The notes under the pieces were generated by a model that saw nothing but the letters and a program-made list of their open reading frames with translations, was not told the origin of the DNA and made no database searches. From Rhizobium freirei PRF 81 (lineage in GTDB: Bacteria; Pseudomonadota; Alphaproteobacteria; Rhizobiales; Rhizobiaceae), in NCBI RefSeq assembly GCF_000359745.1, contig NZ_AQHN01000006.1, positions 62,001-126,000 on the forward strand: DNA of 64,000 nucleotides, written 5' to 3'. This document shows positions 49,293-57,023 of this stretch, piece after piece (the first letter of the stretch is position 1; every line of letters starts with the position of its first letter). Both the position numbers and the translations under genes were made by a program.

Positions 49293-49338
49293 AGCAATTC
49301 CAGGAAAACTGTGTAGCGGTTTTCCGCCCGGAATTGCA
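49293..49338. repeat. second-family palindromic repeat, copy 5
   Basis: AGCAATTCCAGGAAAACTG and AGCGGTTTTCCGCCCGGAATTGC form the core, with GCAATTCC and GGAATTGC as inverted ends. It lies between the end of the urocanase-like gene and the SpeE-like gene. Confidence 0.75.
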
Positions 49339-49403
49339 TGCAAACAGGTCGTTTCGAATTGTCCGGGACCATAGTCTCCAGAAGCTGCCAAGAACAGACG
49401 TGC

Positions 49404-51065
49404 CTATCCCAAACGGATATAGGGCACATCCTTTTTCGCAACTTCGTCCAGCGCTTCCTCATAGCCGGCATCGGCATAGCGCATGACGCCGAGTGCGGTG
49501 TCGTTGGTCAGCGCGTGGTCGAGCCGTTCGTCTGCGGCAGCCGTGCCGTCGGCGACGACGGTAACGCCGCAGCTTGTCATATAGCCGGCATAGCCGCCGC
49601 CGCCGGAATGGACGACGACGAGATCGGCCATCGACGAGCAGAGCATCATGGCGTCGATCAGCGGCCAGTCGGCGATGGCGTCGGAGCCGTCCTTCATGCC
49701 TTCGGTCATGATGTTGGGATGCGCCATGGCACCGGCATCGAGGTGGTCGCGCGAAAAGGCGATCGGACCTTTCAGCTCGCCGCTTGCCACAAGCTCGTTG
49801 ACACGGCGCGCAAGCGCGGTGCGCTCACCATGGCCGAGCCATGCGATACGCGCCGGCAGCCCTTCGAAGGGCACATGCTCGCGGGCAAGCTTGATCCAGT
49901 TGGTGACGATCTTGTTGTCCCGGAACATTTCCAGGAGCAGATCGTCGATGCGAGCGATATCGCTTTCCTCGCCCGAGAGCGCCATCCAGCGGAACGGGCC
50001 GATCGCGCGGCAGAACAGCGGCCGCAGATAGGCTTCGGTGAAGATCGGGATATCGAAGGCATTGGCGACGCCGCCTTCCTTCGCCTGGGTGCGGATCAGG
50101 TTGCCGTTGTCGAAGACTTCGGAACCCTTTTTCTGGAAGTCCAGCATGGCCTTCACATGTTCGACGATCGAGGCGCGGCTTGCTGCCATCAGCTGGCCCT
50201 GGCCGTCGTCGCGGAGATCCCTAACCTGCTGCAGGCTCATGCCCTTCGGCACATAGCCATAGACGAGATCGTGCGCGGAGGTCTGGTCGGTAACGATATC
50301 GGGCACGATGCCGCGACGTGCAATCTCGGGGTAGATCTCGGCCGCATTGCCGACGAGACCGACGGAAAGCGCTCGCTTCTCCTTGACGGCCGCATCGATC
50401 ATCGCCAGCGCCGAATCGAGGTCGGGCGCGATTTCCTGCAGATAGCCGATGTCCTGGCGCTTCCTGGCACGCTCCGCATCGATATCGACGCAGAGGATCG
50501 CAGCACCCGCCATGCGGCCGGCGAGCGGCTGCGCGCCGCCCATGCCGCCAAGGCCGGCCGTCAGCACGAAACGGCCGAAGAGATCGCCGCCGAAGCGGCG
50601 TTCGGCGATACGCATGAAGATTTCGTAGGTGCCCTGGATCACGCCCTGGCTGCCGATATATTGCCAGGCGCCGGCCGTCAGCCCGCCCCAGCAGATCAGG
50701 CCCTTGCGCTGCAGTTCGTAGAAGACTTCTGCCTTCGCCCACTGCCCGACAATGTTGCAGTTCGCCATGATGACGAGCGGCGCCTTGTCATGCGTGCGGA
50801 TGAGGCCGATCGGCTTGCCGGACTGAATGAGCAGGGTCTGGTTCTCATCCATCTCAGTCAGCGCCTTGACGATGCCCTTGTGCGCCGCCCAGTTGCGGGC
50901 CGCCTTTCCGAGAGCTGCGTAGACGACGAGATTGTCTGGATCTTCGCCGACCGACAGCACATTTTCGAGCAGGCGCAGCAATGCCTCCTGCCGCCAGCCT
51001 TTGGCGCGCAGCTCCGGGCCGCCCGGAATCGGGAATTTCGGATGACGTGGATTGGCTTTCGGCAT
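49404..51065 (-). CDS. urocanase-family hydratase, probably acting on thiourocanate
   Basis: This 553-residue protein is a full-length urocanase homologue with the NAD-binding region GGLGGMGGAQPLAG near residues 171-183. Canonical urocanases have GLPARICW, whose cysteine (Cys410 in Pseudomonas putida) is important for catalysis; here residue 408 is alanine (GLPARIAW). The C-terminal HHGGG segment reads HSGGGG. These changes point to another substrate. It is the last gene of a six-gene operon with lyase, hydantoinase, carbamoylase and desulfurase, so hydration of thiourocanate or its S-methyl form to a thiohydantoin propionate is the favoured role. A histidine-pathway urocanase is less likely. 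Confidence 0.8.
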   Translation of the reverse strand: MPKANPRHPKFPIPGGPELRAKGWRQEALLRLLENVLSVGEDPDNLVVYAALGKAARNWAAHKGIVKALTEMDENQTLLIQSGKPIGLIRTHDKAPLVIMANCNIVGQWAKAEVFYELQRKGLICWGGLTAGAWQYIGSQGVIQGTYEIFMRIAERRFGGDLFGRFVLTAGLGGMGGAQPLAGRMAGAAILCVDIDAERARKRQDIGYLQEIAPDLDSALAMIDAAVKEKRALSVGLVGNAAEIYPEIARRGIVPDIVTDQTSAHDLVYGYVPKGMSLQQVRDLRDDGQGQLMAASRASIVEHVKAMLDFQKKGSEVFDNGNLIRTQAKEGGVANAFDIPIFTEAYLRPLFCRAIGPFRWMALSGEESDIARIDDLLLEMFRDNKIVTNWIKLAREHVPFEGLPARIAWLGHGERTALARRVNELVASGELKGPIAFSRDHLDAGAMAHPNIMTEGMKDGSDAIADWPLIDAMMLCSSMADLVVVHSGGGGYAGYMTSCGVTVVADGTAAADERLDHALTNDTALGVMRYADAGYEEALDEVAKKDVPYIRLG

Positions 51066-51107
51066 GGAATTCCCTTCCCTGATATAATCTTTTGTGTCGG
51101 TTGCCAG

Positions 51108-51437
51108 CTACTTCGGCGGCAGGCCTTCGACGAAGTCCAGCGCGGCCAAAAGCAGCCGCTTGCGCAGCATGTCGTTGCCATAAGCTTCCGGCCCGGCGCG
51201 CACCCAGCCCTGCATTGTCCGGCCGCCCATCTGCATGCGGTTGACGTCGTGCTGCTGAACCGCCCAGCTATCGTTGCCCTTGCCGAGGCGGATCAGCATC
51301 CCGTCTTCGCGCGCGCCGCACAGCAGATGGCCGTTGAGCAAAAAGGCCCAGCCGCCGAACATTCCCTTTTCGCTAAGCCCGGGCCGTGGTCCGAGCTCTT
51401 CTCTCAGCAATTCTTCGAGACCTGCGTCACGTGCCAT
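51108..51437 (-). CDS. TfoX/Sxy N-terminal domain protein
   Basis: This 109-residue protein has the TfoX N-terminal fold, with LEELLREELGPRPGLSEKGMFGGWAFLLNGHLLCG at residues 7-41. TfoX relatives are linked to competence regulation in other bacteria, but small stand-alone ones have unknown roles. It sits in a catabolic operon, 18 bases after the DUF917 gene and 42 before the urocanase-like gene. Its function there is unclear. Confidence 0.85.
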   Translation of the reverse strand: MARDAGLEELLREELGPRPGLSEKGMFGGWAFLLNGHLLCGAREDGMLIRLGKGNDSWAVQQHDVNRMQMGGRTMQGWVRAGPEAYGNDMLRKRLLLAALDFVEGLPPK

Positions 51438-51455
51438 CTGCGCCTCCCGCGCTTT

Positions 51456-52556
51456 TCAGCCTTTCTTGCCGGCCAGAGCGTATTTCGCGATCTCGATCCC
51501 CATGGCCTTTTCGACGGAGGGATAGACCGTGGGGTCGAGCACACTGGCAGACAGCGGAATGATATCCATCGGCACATGCAGGATGAAAACCTTCATGCCT
51601 TCGTGCAGCTGGCCGACACTCAAGGGCTCGCCTTCCGGCGACAGCGTGGTGATGACGGAGGGGAAAGTGGCCAGGCGCTTGCCACCGGTATCCTCGACCG
51701 CCATGTATTCGTTCATCACATGCATGATGACCGCCTTGTCGCCGCTGCCGACCGTGACCGTGCCGATATCGAAGGCTTCCTTCGTGTAAACGACGTCCTT
51801 CCTGGTGATCGTGCCTTCGGCCAGGATATGGCCGCCCGTCGTCTTGCAGATGGCATCGATGACGGCGCTGCCGCCCTTCTTTTCCGCCTCGATGATGGCT
51901 TCACCCAACGAAAGCGCCATGGAGATGCCGCCGAGCGCCGCATGCGTGCGGACGTAAGAGGCGTGCAACGGGTTGCGGCAGGAGGCGATGAAGCCGCCGG
52001 ACTGATCGGAGGCCGCGCGCAGGATCGGCGAAATCTTCGCCGTAGCACCCTTCACGACCAGCTCGATATAACGGTTCTCGGCGCGATTGCCGCCGACTGC
52101 CGTCTGGATCATCTGCTCGGGCGAGCCCGCCATGCCGATCGAGCCCATGTCGCCCGTCGGATGGGCGCGGATGTCGCCGACTGCGTCCACCACCTTCGTT
52201 CCGAGGATGGCCGATGGCAGCCAGCCGTTTAGCGTCGAGGATTTGCCGTTCTGGCCGATGATCAGGCCGGAAAGCTTCTCGCCAAGCTCGCCCTGCAGCA
52301 GCTGTGCGGCTTTCACATAGTCGATGCCCTGCATTTCCCAGCGGGTGGTGGAGGCCGGCGCGCCGATGGCGGCGGCCGTCGCAATCCAGTCGTTGTCGTT
52401 CAGTTCGTCGATCGACACCAGCTCCGGCTTGCCGACATTGACGGCCGCATAGCCGAGCATGCGGCCGTGATCGGCCCAGCCGCCACCGCCTGCGGCGTAA
52501 ACGGAGCCGCCCTTGACGGCCGCTTCCACATCCTTGGCAACGAGTACGCGTCCCAT
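51456..52556 (-). CDS. DUF917 (S-methyl thiohydantoin desulfurase-like) protein
   Basis: This 366-residue protein matches DUF917, a family now linked to S-methyl-thiohydantoin desulfurases. Segments include GGSVYAAGGGGWADHG near residue 16, GMAGSPEQMIQTAVGGNRAENR in the middle, and VHVPMDIIPLSASV-like sequence near the end (HVPMDIIPLSASVLDPTVYP). It would remove sulfur, as sulfide or methanethiol, from the ring of a thiohydantoin. Its place between carbamoylase and urocanase-like genes supports this. It lies 3 bases after the carbamoylase stop. Confidence 0.82.
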   Translation of the reverse strand: MGRVLVAKDVEAAVKGGSVYAAGGGGWADHGRMLGYAAVNVGKPELVSIDELNDNDWIATAAAIGAPASTTRWEMQGIDYVKAAQLLQGELGEKLSGLIIGQNGKSSTLNGWLPSAILGTKVVDAVGDIRAHPTGDMGSIGMAGSPEQMIQTAVGGNRAENRYIELVVKGATAKISPILRAASDQSGGFIASCRNPLHASYVRTHAALGGISMALSLGEAIIEAEKKGGSAVIDAICKTTGGHILAEGTITRKDVVYTKEAFDIGTVTVGSGDKAVIMHVMNEYMAVEDTGGKRLATFPSVITTLSPEGEPLSVGQLHEGMKVFILHVPMDIIPLSASVLDPTVYPSVEKAMGIEIAKYALAGKKG

Positions 52557-52559
52557 TGG

Positions 52560-53834
52560 CTACTCCCGGTTCTGTTTGAGGTTCTTGTCCATGTCGCGCA
52601 CCGCTTCGAAAAGAACGGCGGCGCCCATGGCGATGTCGTCATTCTCGGCCCACTCCTCGGCGCAATGGCTGCGGCCTTCCTTGCAGGGCACGAAGATCAT
52701 GGCGGCGGGCGCGACCTTGGCGATCCAGGCCGTATCATGACCGGCGCCGGAGGCCATGCGGCGATGCTTGGCGCCGACCGTTTCGCAGGCGCGCTCGAGC
52801 GTTTCGAGCAGCACCGGAGCGCCCGGCGTCGGCATATTGTCGGAGACGCGCACCGGCGGGTTGATCGTGACGCCAAAATCGGCGGCAATGGTCTTTACCT
52901 CACCGTCGATCCAGGCCAGGAAATCCTCCATGTCGCTGCGGATTTCAGCACGGCCGTCGATCAGCAGCACGACCTTCGACGGCACGACATTGGCCGCATT
53001 CGGCTCGATACGGAATTCGCCGACGGTCGCGGCGAAATGCCCCGGCGTCTTTGCCTGTTCAGCCGCGCGGCTCCGAATGTCGAGGACCAATTGCGAGGCT
53101 GCCACCAGCGCATCCGCGCGGCGATCCATCGGCGTCGTGCCGGCGTGGTCGGCGCGGCCTTCCACGGTGATCTCGATACGCGTGATGCCGGCGATCGCGG
53201 TGACGATGCCGATATCCCTGTTCTCGGCTTCCAGCACCGGGCCCTGCTCGATATGCAGCTCGAGGAAGCCAGCGAGATCCGGCCGCTTCTGGGAGAGCAG
53301 CACCGAAGGGTCGCCACCAACCTCGGCTATGCCCTGCGAAAGCGTGCGGTCGCCGCTCACACGGGAGAGCCATGCCTCGGGGATCTGCCCGGTCATGCCG
53401 CGGCTGCCGATGCAGGAGACGCCGAAGATGCTGACTTCTTCGGCGAGGAAATCGACGATTTCCAGATCATGGTCGAGCTCGATGCCGCGATCTTTCAAGG
53501 AGCGCGCCACTTCGAGCGCCGCAATCGTGCCGGCAATGCCGTCGAAGCGGCCGCCATCGGGAACGGTGTCGGAATGCGAGCCGACAAGGATCGTGCCAAG
53601 GCCCGGCTTGGCGCCGGCGCGCCGGCCGATCAGATTGCCGGCGGCATCCATCCGCGTCGTGAGCCCTGCTGCCTTCATGCGCGCCTCGATATAGGCGCGT
53701 CCTTCGAGGAAAAGCGGAGAGAAGGCGCGGCGCGTCCAGGGGTGGCCCGGCTCGGTGAGGCCGGCCAGTGCATCGATGTCCTCGGCGATGCGGTCGGCGT
53801 TGACGGGCAGATTGTGGCGCTTGGGGTCGGTCAT
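52560..53834 (-). CDS. M20 family amidohydrolase, N-carbamoyl-amino-acid hydrolase type
   Basis: This 424-residue Zn-dependent enzyme shows all expected metal ligands: GSHSDTVPDGGRFDG, AEEVSIFG, ELHIEQGPVLE, and GHDTAW with SHCAEEW near the end. HAGTTPMDRRADAL is the dimer lid. Such enzymes hydrolyse N-carbamoyl amino acids or allantoate. In this operon N-carbamoyl-glutamate is the expected substrate, giving glutamate, CO2 and ammonia. It shares one base with the upstream hydantoinase stop. Confidence 0.9.
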   Translation of the reverse strand: MTDPKRHNLPVNADRIAEDIDALAGLTEPGHPWTRRAFSPLFLEGRAYIEARMKAAGLTTRMDAAGNLIGRRAGAKPGLGTILVGSHSDTVPDGGRFDGIAGTIAALEVARSLKDRGIELDHDLEIVDFLAEEVSIFGVSCIGSRGMTGQIPEAWLSRVSGDRTLSQGIAEVGGDPSVLLSQKRPDLAGFLELHIEQGPVLEAENRDIGIVTAIAGITRIEITVEGRADHAGTTPMDRRADALVAASQLVLDIRSRAAEQAKTPGHFAATVGEFRIEPNAANVVPSKVVLLIDGRAEIRSDMEDFLAWIDGEVKTIAADFGVTINPPVRVSDNMPTPGAPVLLETLERACETVGAKHRRMASGAGHDTAWIAKVAPAAMIFVPCKEGRSHCAEEWAENDDIAMGAAVLFEAVRDMDKNLKQNRE

Positions 53835-55216
53835 CAGGCAGCATCTCCGGCTAGAATTTGGCGAGGCAAGGGACGGACGAAGCTGCCGGAGCCGGGTTCG
53901 GCCAGCACCTTCTGTCCCTCGGCGATCTGTTTGCCTCTAAGGTAGGCGGCGGACACCGTCCAGGGCAGGCGGATGCCGTTATAGGGGCTCCAGCCGACGA
54001 CGTTGTTGCCGCTTGCGGCGGCGTCATAGATCGTTTCGCGCGGTTCCAGCACGACGATATCGGCGTCCTTGCCTGGCGTCAGTGCGCCCTTGATATGGTC
54101 GAGGCGGAAGTGCCTGGCGGGGTTTTCCGCCATCAGCTTCGCAGCCCAGGTGAGCGGCACGCCGCGTTCCAGGGCACCCTTGACGAAGAGCGGCACCATG
54201 ACCTCCAGTCCCGGCACGCCGGAAGCGTTCGCCAGCATGTCCGGATTGGTTTTGCGGTTTTCCGACCAGCTGACGTGGTCGGTCGAGACCAGCCAGACAT
54301 TGCCTTCCGCTACCTTGCGCCACAAGGTTTCCACTTCGGCGCGCGGGCGGATCGGCGGATTAATTTTCGCTTTGCCGCCAAGGCGGCGCACATCGTTTTC
54401 CTCGTCGAGCGTCAGGTAGTGGATGCAGCATTCGACCGTCGCTTTGAAGCCGTCGCGGCGATAGGCGCGGGCGATGTCGTAGCCGCGGCCGAGCGAGCAA
54501 TGCACGACATGAGCCGGGCAGCCGGCATCCGCACCCGTCTCGAAGATCGTGTGCATGGCGAGCAGCTCAGTGATCGGCGGGCGGGAAAGGCCATGAGCGC
54601 GATAGTCGGTGACGCCGCTTGCCTTGACCTGCTCCATATAGGTGCGGACGGCTTCGTCATCCTCGTTGTGGACGCCGGCGGTCAGGCCGGTCGGAGCGAT
54701 CGCGGCAAAGCAGGCATCGAGCAGCGCAGGCGGAATGCGCGGGAAGCGCTTCGGATCGGTGCCGAAGGTGGAGAATTTGAAGGCGGCAACGCCGGCTTCG
54801 ACCATTTCGGCAATGCGCGCCGGACCTTCTTCCGGATCGACCGTGCCGTAGAGGGCAAAGTCGACGCGGGATTGCGGGGAAGCATGGTCGACCTTCTTCT
54901 TCACCGCCGCTGCCGAGCAGACGAGATTGCCTTCGTCATAGGGCATGTCGACGATGGTGGTGACGCCGCCGGCCGCTGCCGATCGGGTCGACCAGATAAA
55001 ATCCTCCTGATCCTTCTGCGAGAGGGAGTGGACCTGCGCGTCGATCGCGCCGGGCAGGATCAGCGCCTTGCCGAGCAGATGCCGCTCGCGCGCGGCCGGC
55101 GGCACGCCAATGCCGATTTCGGCGATCTTGCCGTCGCGCACCGCGACATAGCCCGCTTCCACGATGCGTTCCGGCAGGACCACGGTGCCCTGCAGAACAA
55201 GATCGAAATCCGCCAT
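53834..55216 (-). CDS. hydantoinase/dihydroorotase-type amidohydrolase
   Basis: This 460-residue TIM-barrel amidohydrolase belongs to the cyclic amidase group. The carboxylated lysine (AAFKFSTFG, Lys147), HNEDD near 183, HVVHCSLG and STDHVSWSEN are kept. The first metal motif HxH is QVH here (DAQVHS, residues 59-64), so one ligand is changed. A hydantoin propionate ring is the likely substrate from the neighbours. Starts at the ATG at 55216 with GGAG 9 bases away; an ATG at 55222 is too close. Confidence 0.85.
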   Translation of the reverse strand: MADFDLVLQGTVVLPERIVEAGYVAVRDGKIAEIGIGVPPAARERHLLGKALILPGAIDAQVHSLSQKDQEDFIWSTRSAAAGGVTTIVDMPYDEGNLVCSAAAVKKKVDHASPQSRVDFALYGTVDPEEGPARIAEMVEAGVAAFKFSTFGTDPKRFPRIPPALLDACFAAIAPTGLTAGVHNEDDEAVRTYMEQVKASGVTDYRAHGLSRPPITELLAMHTIFETGADAGCPAHVVHCSLGRGYDIARAYRRDGFKATVECCIHYLTLDEENDVRRLGGKAKINPPIRPRAEVETLWRKVAEGNVWLVSTDHVSWSENRKTNPDMLANASGVPGLEVMVPLFVKGALERGVPLTWAAKLMAENPARHFRLDHIKGALTPGKDADIVVLEPRETIYDAAASGNNVVGWSPYNGIRLPWTVSAAYLRGKQIAEGQKVLAEPGSGSFVRPLPRQILAGDAA

Positions 55217-55243
55217 GTGCATTCTCTCCGCTGGTCGGTTGGT

Positions 55244-56827
55244 TCAGATAGCAACGGTGTCGTGATAAAGCCGCTCTTCGACCCGCTCCAGCGAGCCGAG
55301 CGCGAAGAAGTCATCATAGGCGAGGATCGGCTTATGGGCGATCATTTCCGAAACGAAGGCCTCGGAAGCAAGTTCCTCCTCGATCGCCTCGACTTCGGCC
55401 GAAAGAGGTCGGTCGACCACATAGAAGTCGGCATGCTTGCGCACGACGTCGTAGAGCATGCGCGCAACGCCTTCCGGCCTGTCGCCGAGGATGTCCATCG
55501 CCTGCGCCGCAAGCAGGGCTTCCAGGGCCGCCAGGCGCTTCAAGGCGCGCATCTGCCGCTCGAAGCGTTCGATGACAAGCGGCAGGAAGGCCGCCTCGTC
55601 CTCCATGCCGGCCGCAACCACCAGCGACTGCGCCGAGACCGGATTGGACATGGAGAGAACGCGCGAAAAGATCTCGCCGGCAAGCTTGATGATCGGGCCG
55701 AAGCCGGTGGCGATCCGGCCATCCGGCACGAGATTGACCGGCAGGCCGCGCCGTTGGCCGTTGCCGAGCAGGACGCAGCGATTGAAGGCGTTGCGGGCGG
55801 CATGCGCCATGCAGATCAGCGCACCTTCAAGCAGAATGGTGACATCGAGTGGAAGAGAACCTCCTGATGTCATGACGCGTCCGTCGACGATGACCGGATT
55901 GTCGTCGGAGCGACCGGTCGCGGCAAGGATCTTGTGGCCGGCCGTCAGCAGGTTTTCGATGACGGCACCGAAGACCTGGGCGATCATGCGCAGGCTCAGC
56001 GGGTCCTGTACATGTGTTGCGACGGGCCAGGGCCATTCATCCGAAGCATTGCAGAGCCAGGCGCCGATCAAGGCTTCGCGGGCGGTGCCGACATGGCGCA
56101 CGGCAATCCAGGGGTCGCGCGAGGCGCCGAGTGCGCCGGCGGCCATCATGCCGGTCGCAAGCAGCACGCGGATCGAGGAGGCGGCATTGCGGGTGGTTTC
56201 CGCGGCTGCAGCGAAGCTGACGGCATTGACGCTGAGCGAGGCCAGGCTGTCGCGCGGCAGCATCCTGACGGGGGCGATGCCGGCAGCATCGAAGGCATCG
56301 CCGGCCTGCATGCGGCGGCCGCGATAGACGGCTTCGCCGACGCCGGTCAGAACCGCACCGATCTGACCCATCAGGCCGATATCTGCGCAGCCGATCGAGC
56401 CGGTGCGCCTGACGACGGGAATGACATCGGCGCCAAGCAGCTGCAGATAGGCTTCGATCAGCTCCTGCGAGCAGCCGACCTGTCCCGTCAAGGCGGTATT
56501 GACGCGGATGGCCATGGCATTGCGAACGACCGACATGGAGAAGGGCGCCCCCGTGCCGAAATGATGGGCGCGCACGAGGCCGAGATTGAAGGCATCAAGA
56601 TCTTCCGGGGACCATTCGACATCCTTCATGGCGCCAACACCGGTCGTGGAGCCATAGACCGGCATGCCGGACTGAATCGTGCTTTCGAGAACGCTTCGCG
56701 CCAGGCGCACGCGGGCCATGCCGTTTTCCGATGCCGAGGGCAGGGCGACGCCCGCCCCGATCCGCACCAGGTCGCTGAACCCAAGGGGTTGCCCGCTGAG
56801 CTCGATGCCGGCTCTCTGACGCTCCAT
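55244..56827 (-). CDS. aromatic amino acid lyase-family protein without MIO triad, probable ergothionase
   Basis: This 527-residue protein has the histidine/phenylalanine ammonia-lyase fold. Tyr58 in VYGSTTG, VQDPLSLRMIAQVFG and DDNPVI correspond to family motifs. The MIO-forming Ala-Ser-Gly is replaced: GSIGCADIG at residues 143-151 has Cys-Ala-Asp. Without MIO, amino-group elimination by the classic mechanism is unlikely. Ergothionases are reported members of this fold that release trimethylamine from ergothioneine, which suits the rest of the operon. It is the first gene, with a palindrome upstream. AAGGAG precedes the ATG at 56827. Confidence 0.8.
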   Translation of the reverse strand: MERQRAGIELSGQPLGFSDLVRIGAGVALPSASENGMARVRLARSVLESTIQSGMPVYGSTTGVGAMKDVEWSPEDLDAFNLGLVRAHHFGTGAPFSMSVVRNAMAIRVNTALTGQVGCSQELIEAYLQLLGADVIPVVRRTGSIGCADIGLMGQIGAVLTGVGEAVYRGRRMQAGDAFDAAGIAPVRMLPRDSLASLSVNAVSFAAAAETTRNAASSIRVLLATGMMAAGALGASRDPWIAVRHVGTAREALIGAWLCNASDEWPWPVATHVQDPLSLRMIAQVFGAVIENLLTAGHKILAATGRSDDNPVIVDGRVMTSGGSLPLDVTILLEGALICMAHAARNAFNRCVLLGNGQRRGLPVNLVPDGRIATGFGPIIKLAGEIFSRVLSMSNPVSAQSLVVAAGMEDEAAFLPLVIERFERQMRALKRLAALEALLAAQAMDILGDRPEGVARMLYDVVRKHADFYVVDRPLSAEVEAIEEELASEAFVSEMIAHKPILAYDDFFALGSLERVEERLYHDTVAI

Positions 56828-56868
56828 GTCTTTTGTTCTCCTTTTTCGCAAGGCTATGCGAGCCTCAC

Positions 56869-56893
56869 CGCCAATGGGATATCCCAAATGGCG
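56869..56893. promoter_or_regulatory. nested palindrome upstream of the lyase operon
   Basis: A 12-base palindrome TGGGATATCCCA (56875-56886) is flanked by CGCCA on the left and TGGCG on the right, which are also inverted repeats. It lies 42-66 bases before the lyase ATG and is a strong operator candidate for a dimeric repressor. The regulator gene is not adjacent. Confidence 0.55.
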
Positions 56894-57023
56894 AACACCT
56901 CGATCGGTAGCATGCCGCTGAATTTTCGGACGAGTTAGGCCGACGCGCAACTCTGTGTTTGCACGGATATATAGGCCAGGAGAGGCGAAACGCGGGCAGG
57001 GACGCGAAGGAGGCCGTCGCCGA

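Noticed and set aside
49404..51065. annotation as an ordinary histidine-pathway urocanase hutU
   Set aside because: The active-site cysteine is alanine and no hutH with MIO, hutI or hutG lies nearby.
49338..52232. 964-codon open frame on the plus strand opposite the urocanase-like and DUF917 genes
   Set aside because: It is the antisense shadow of two well-supported genes in high-GC DNA; the translation has no family features.
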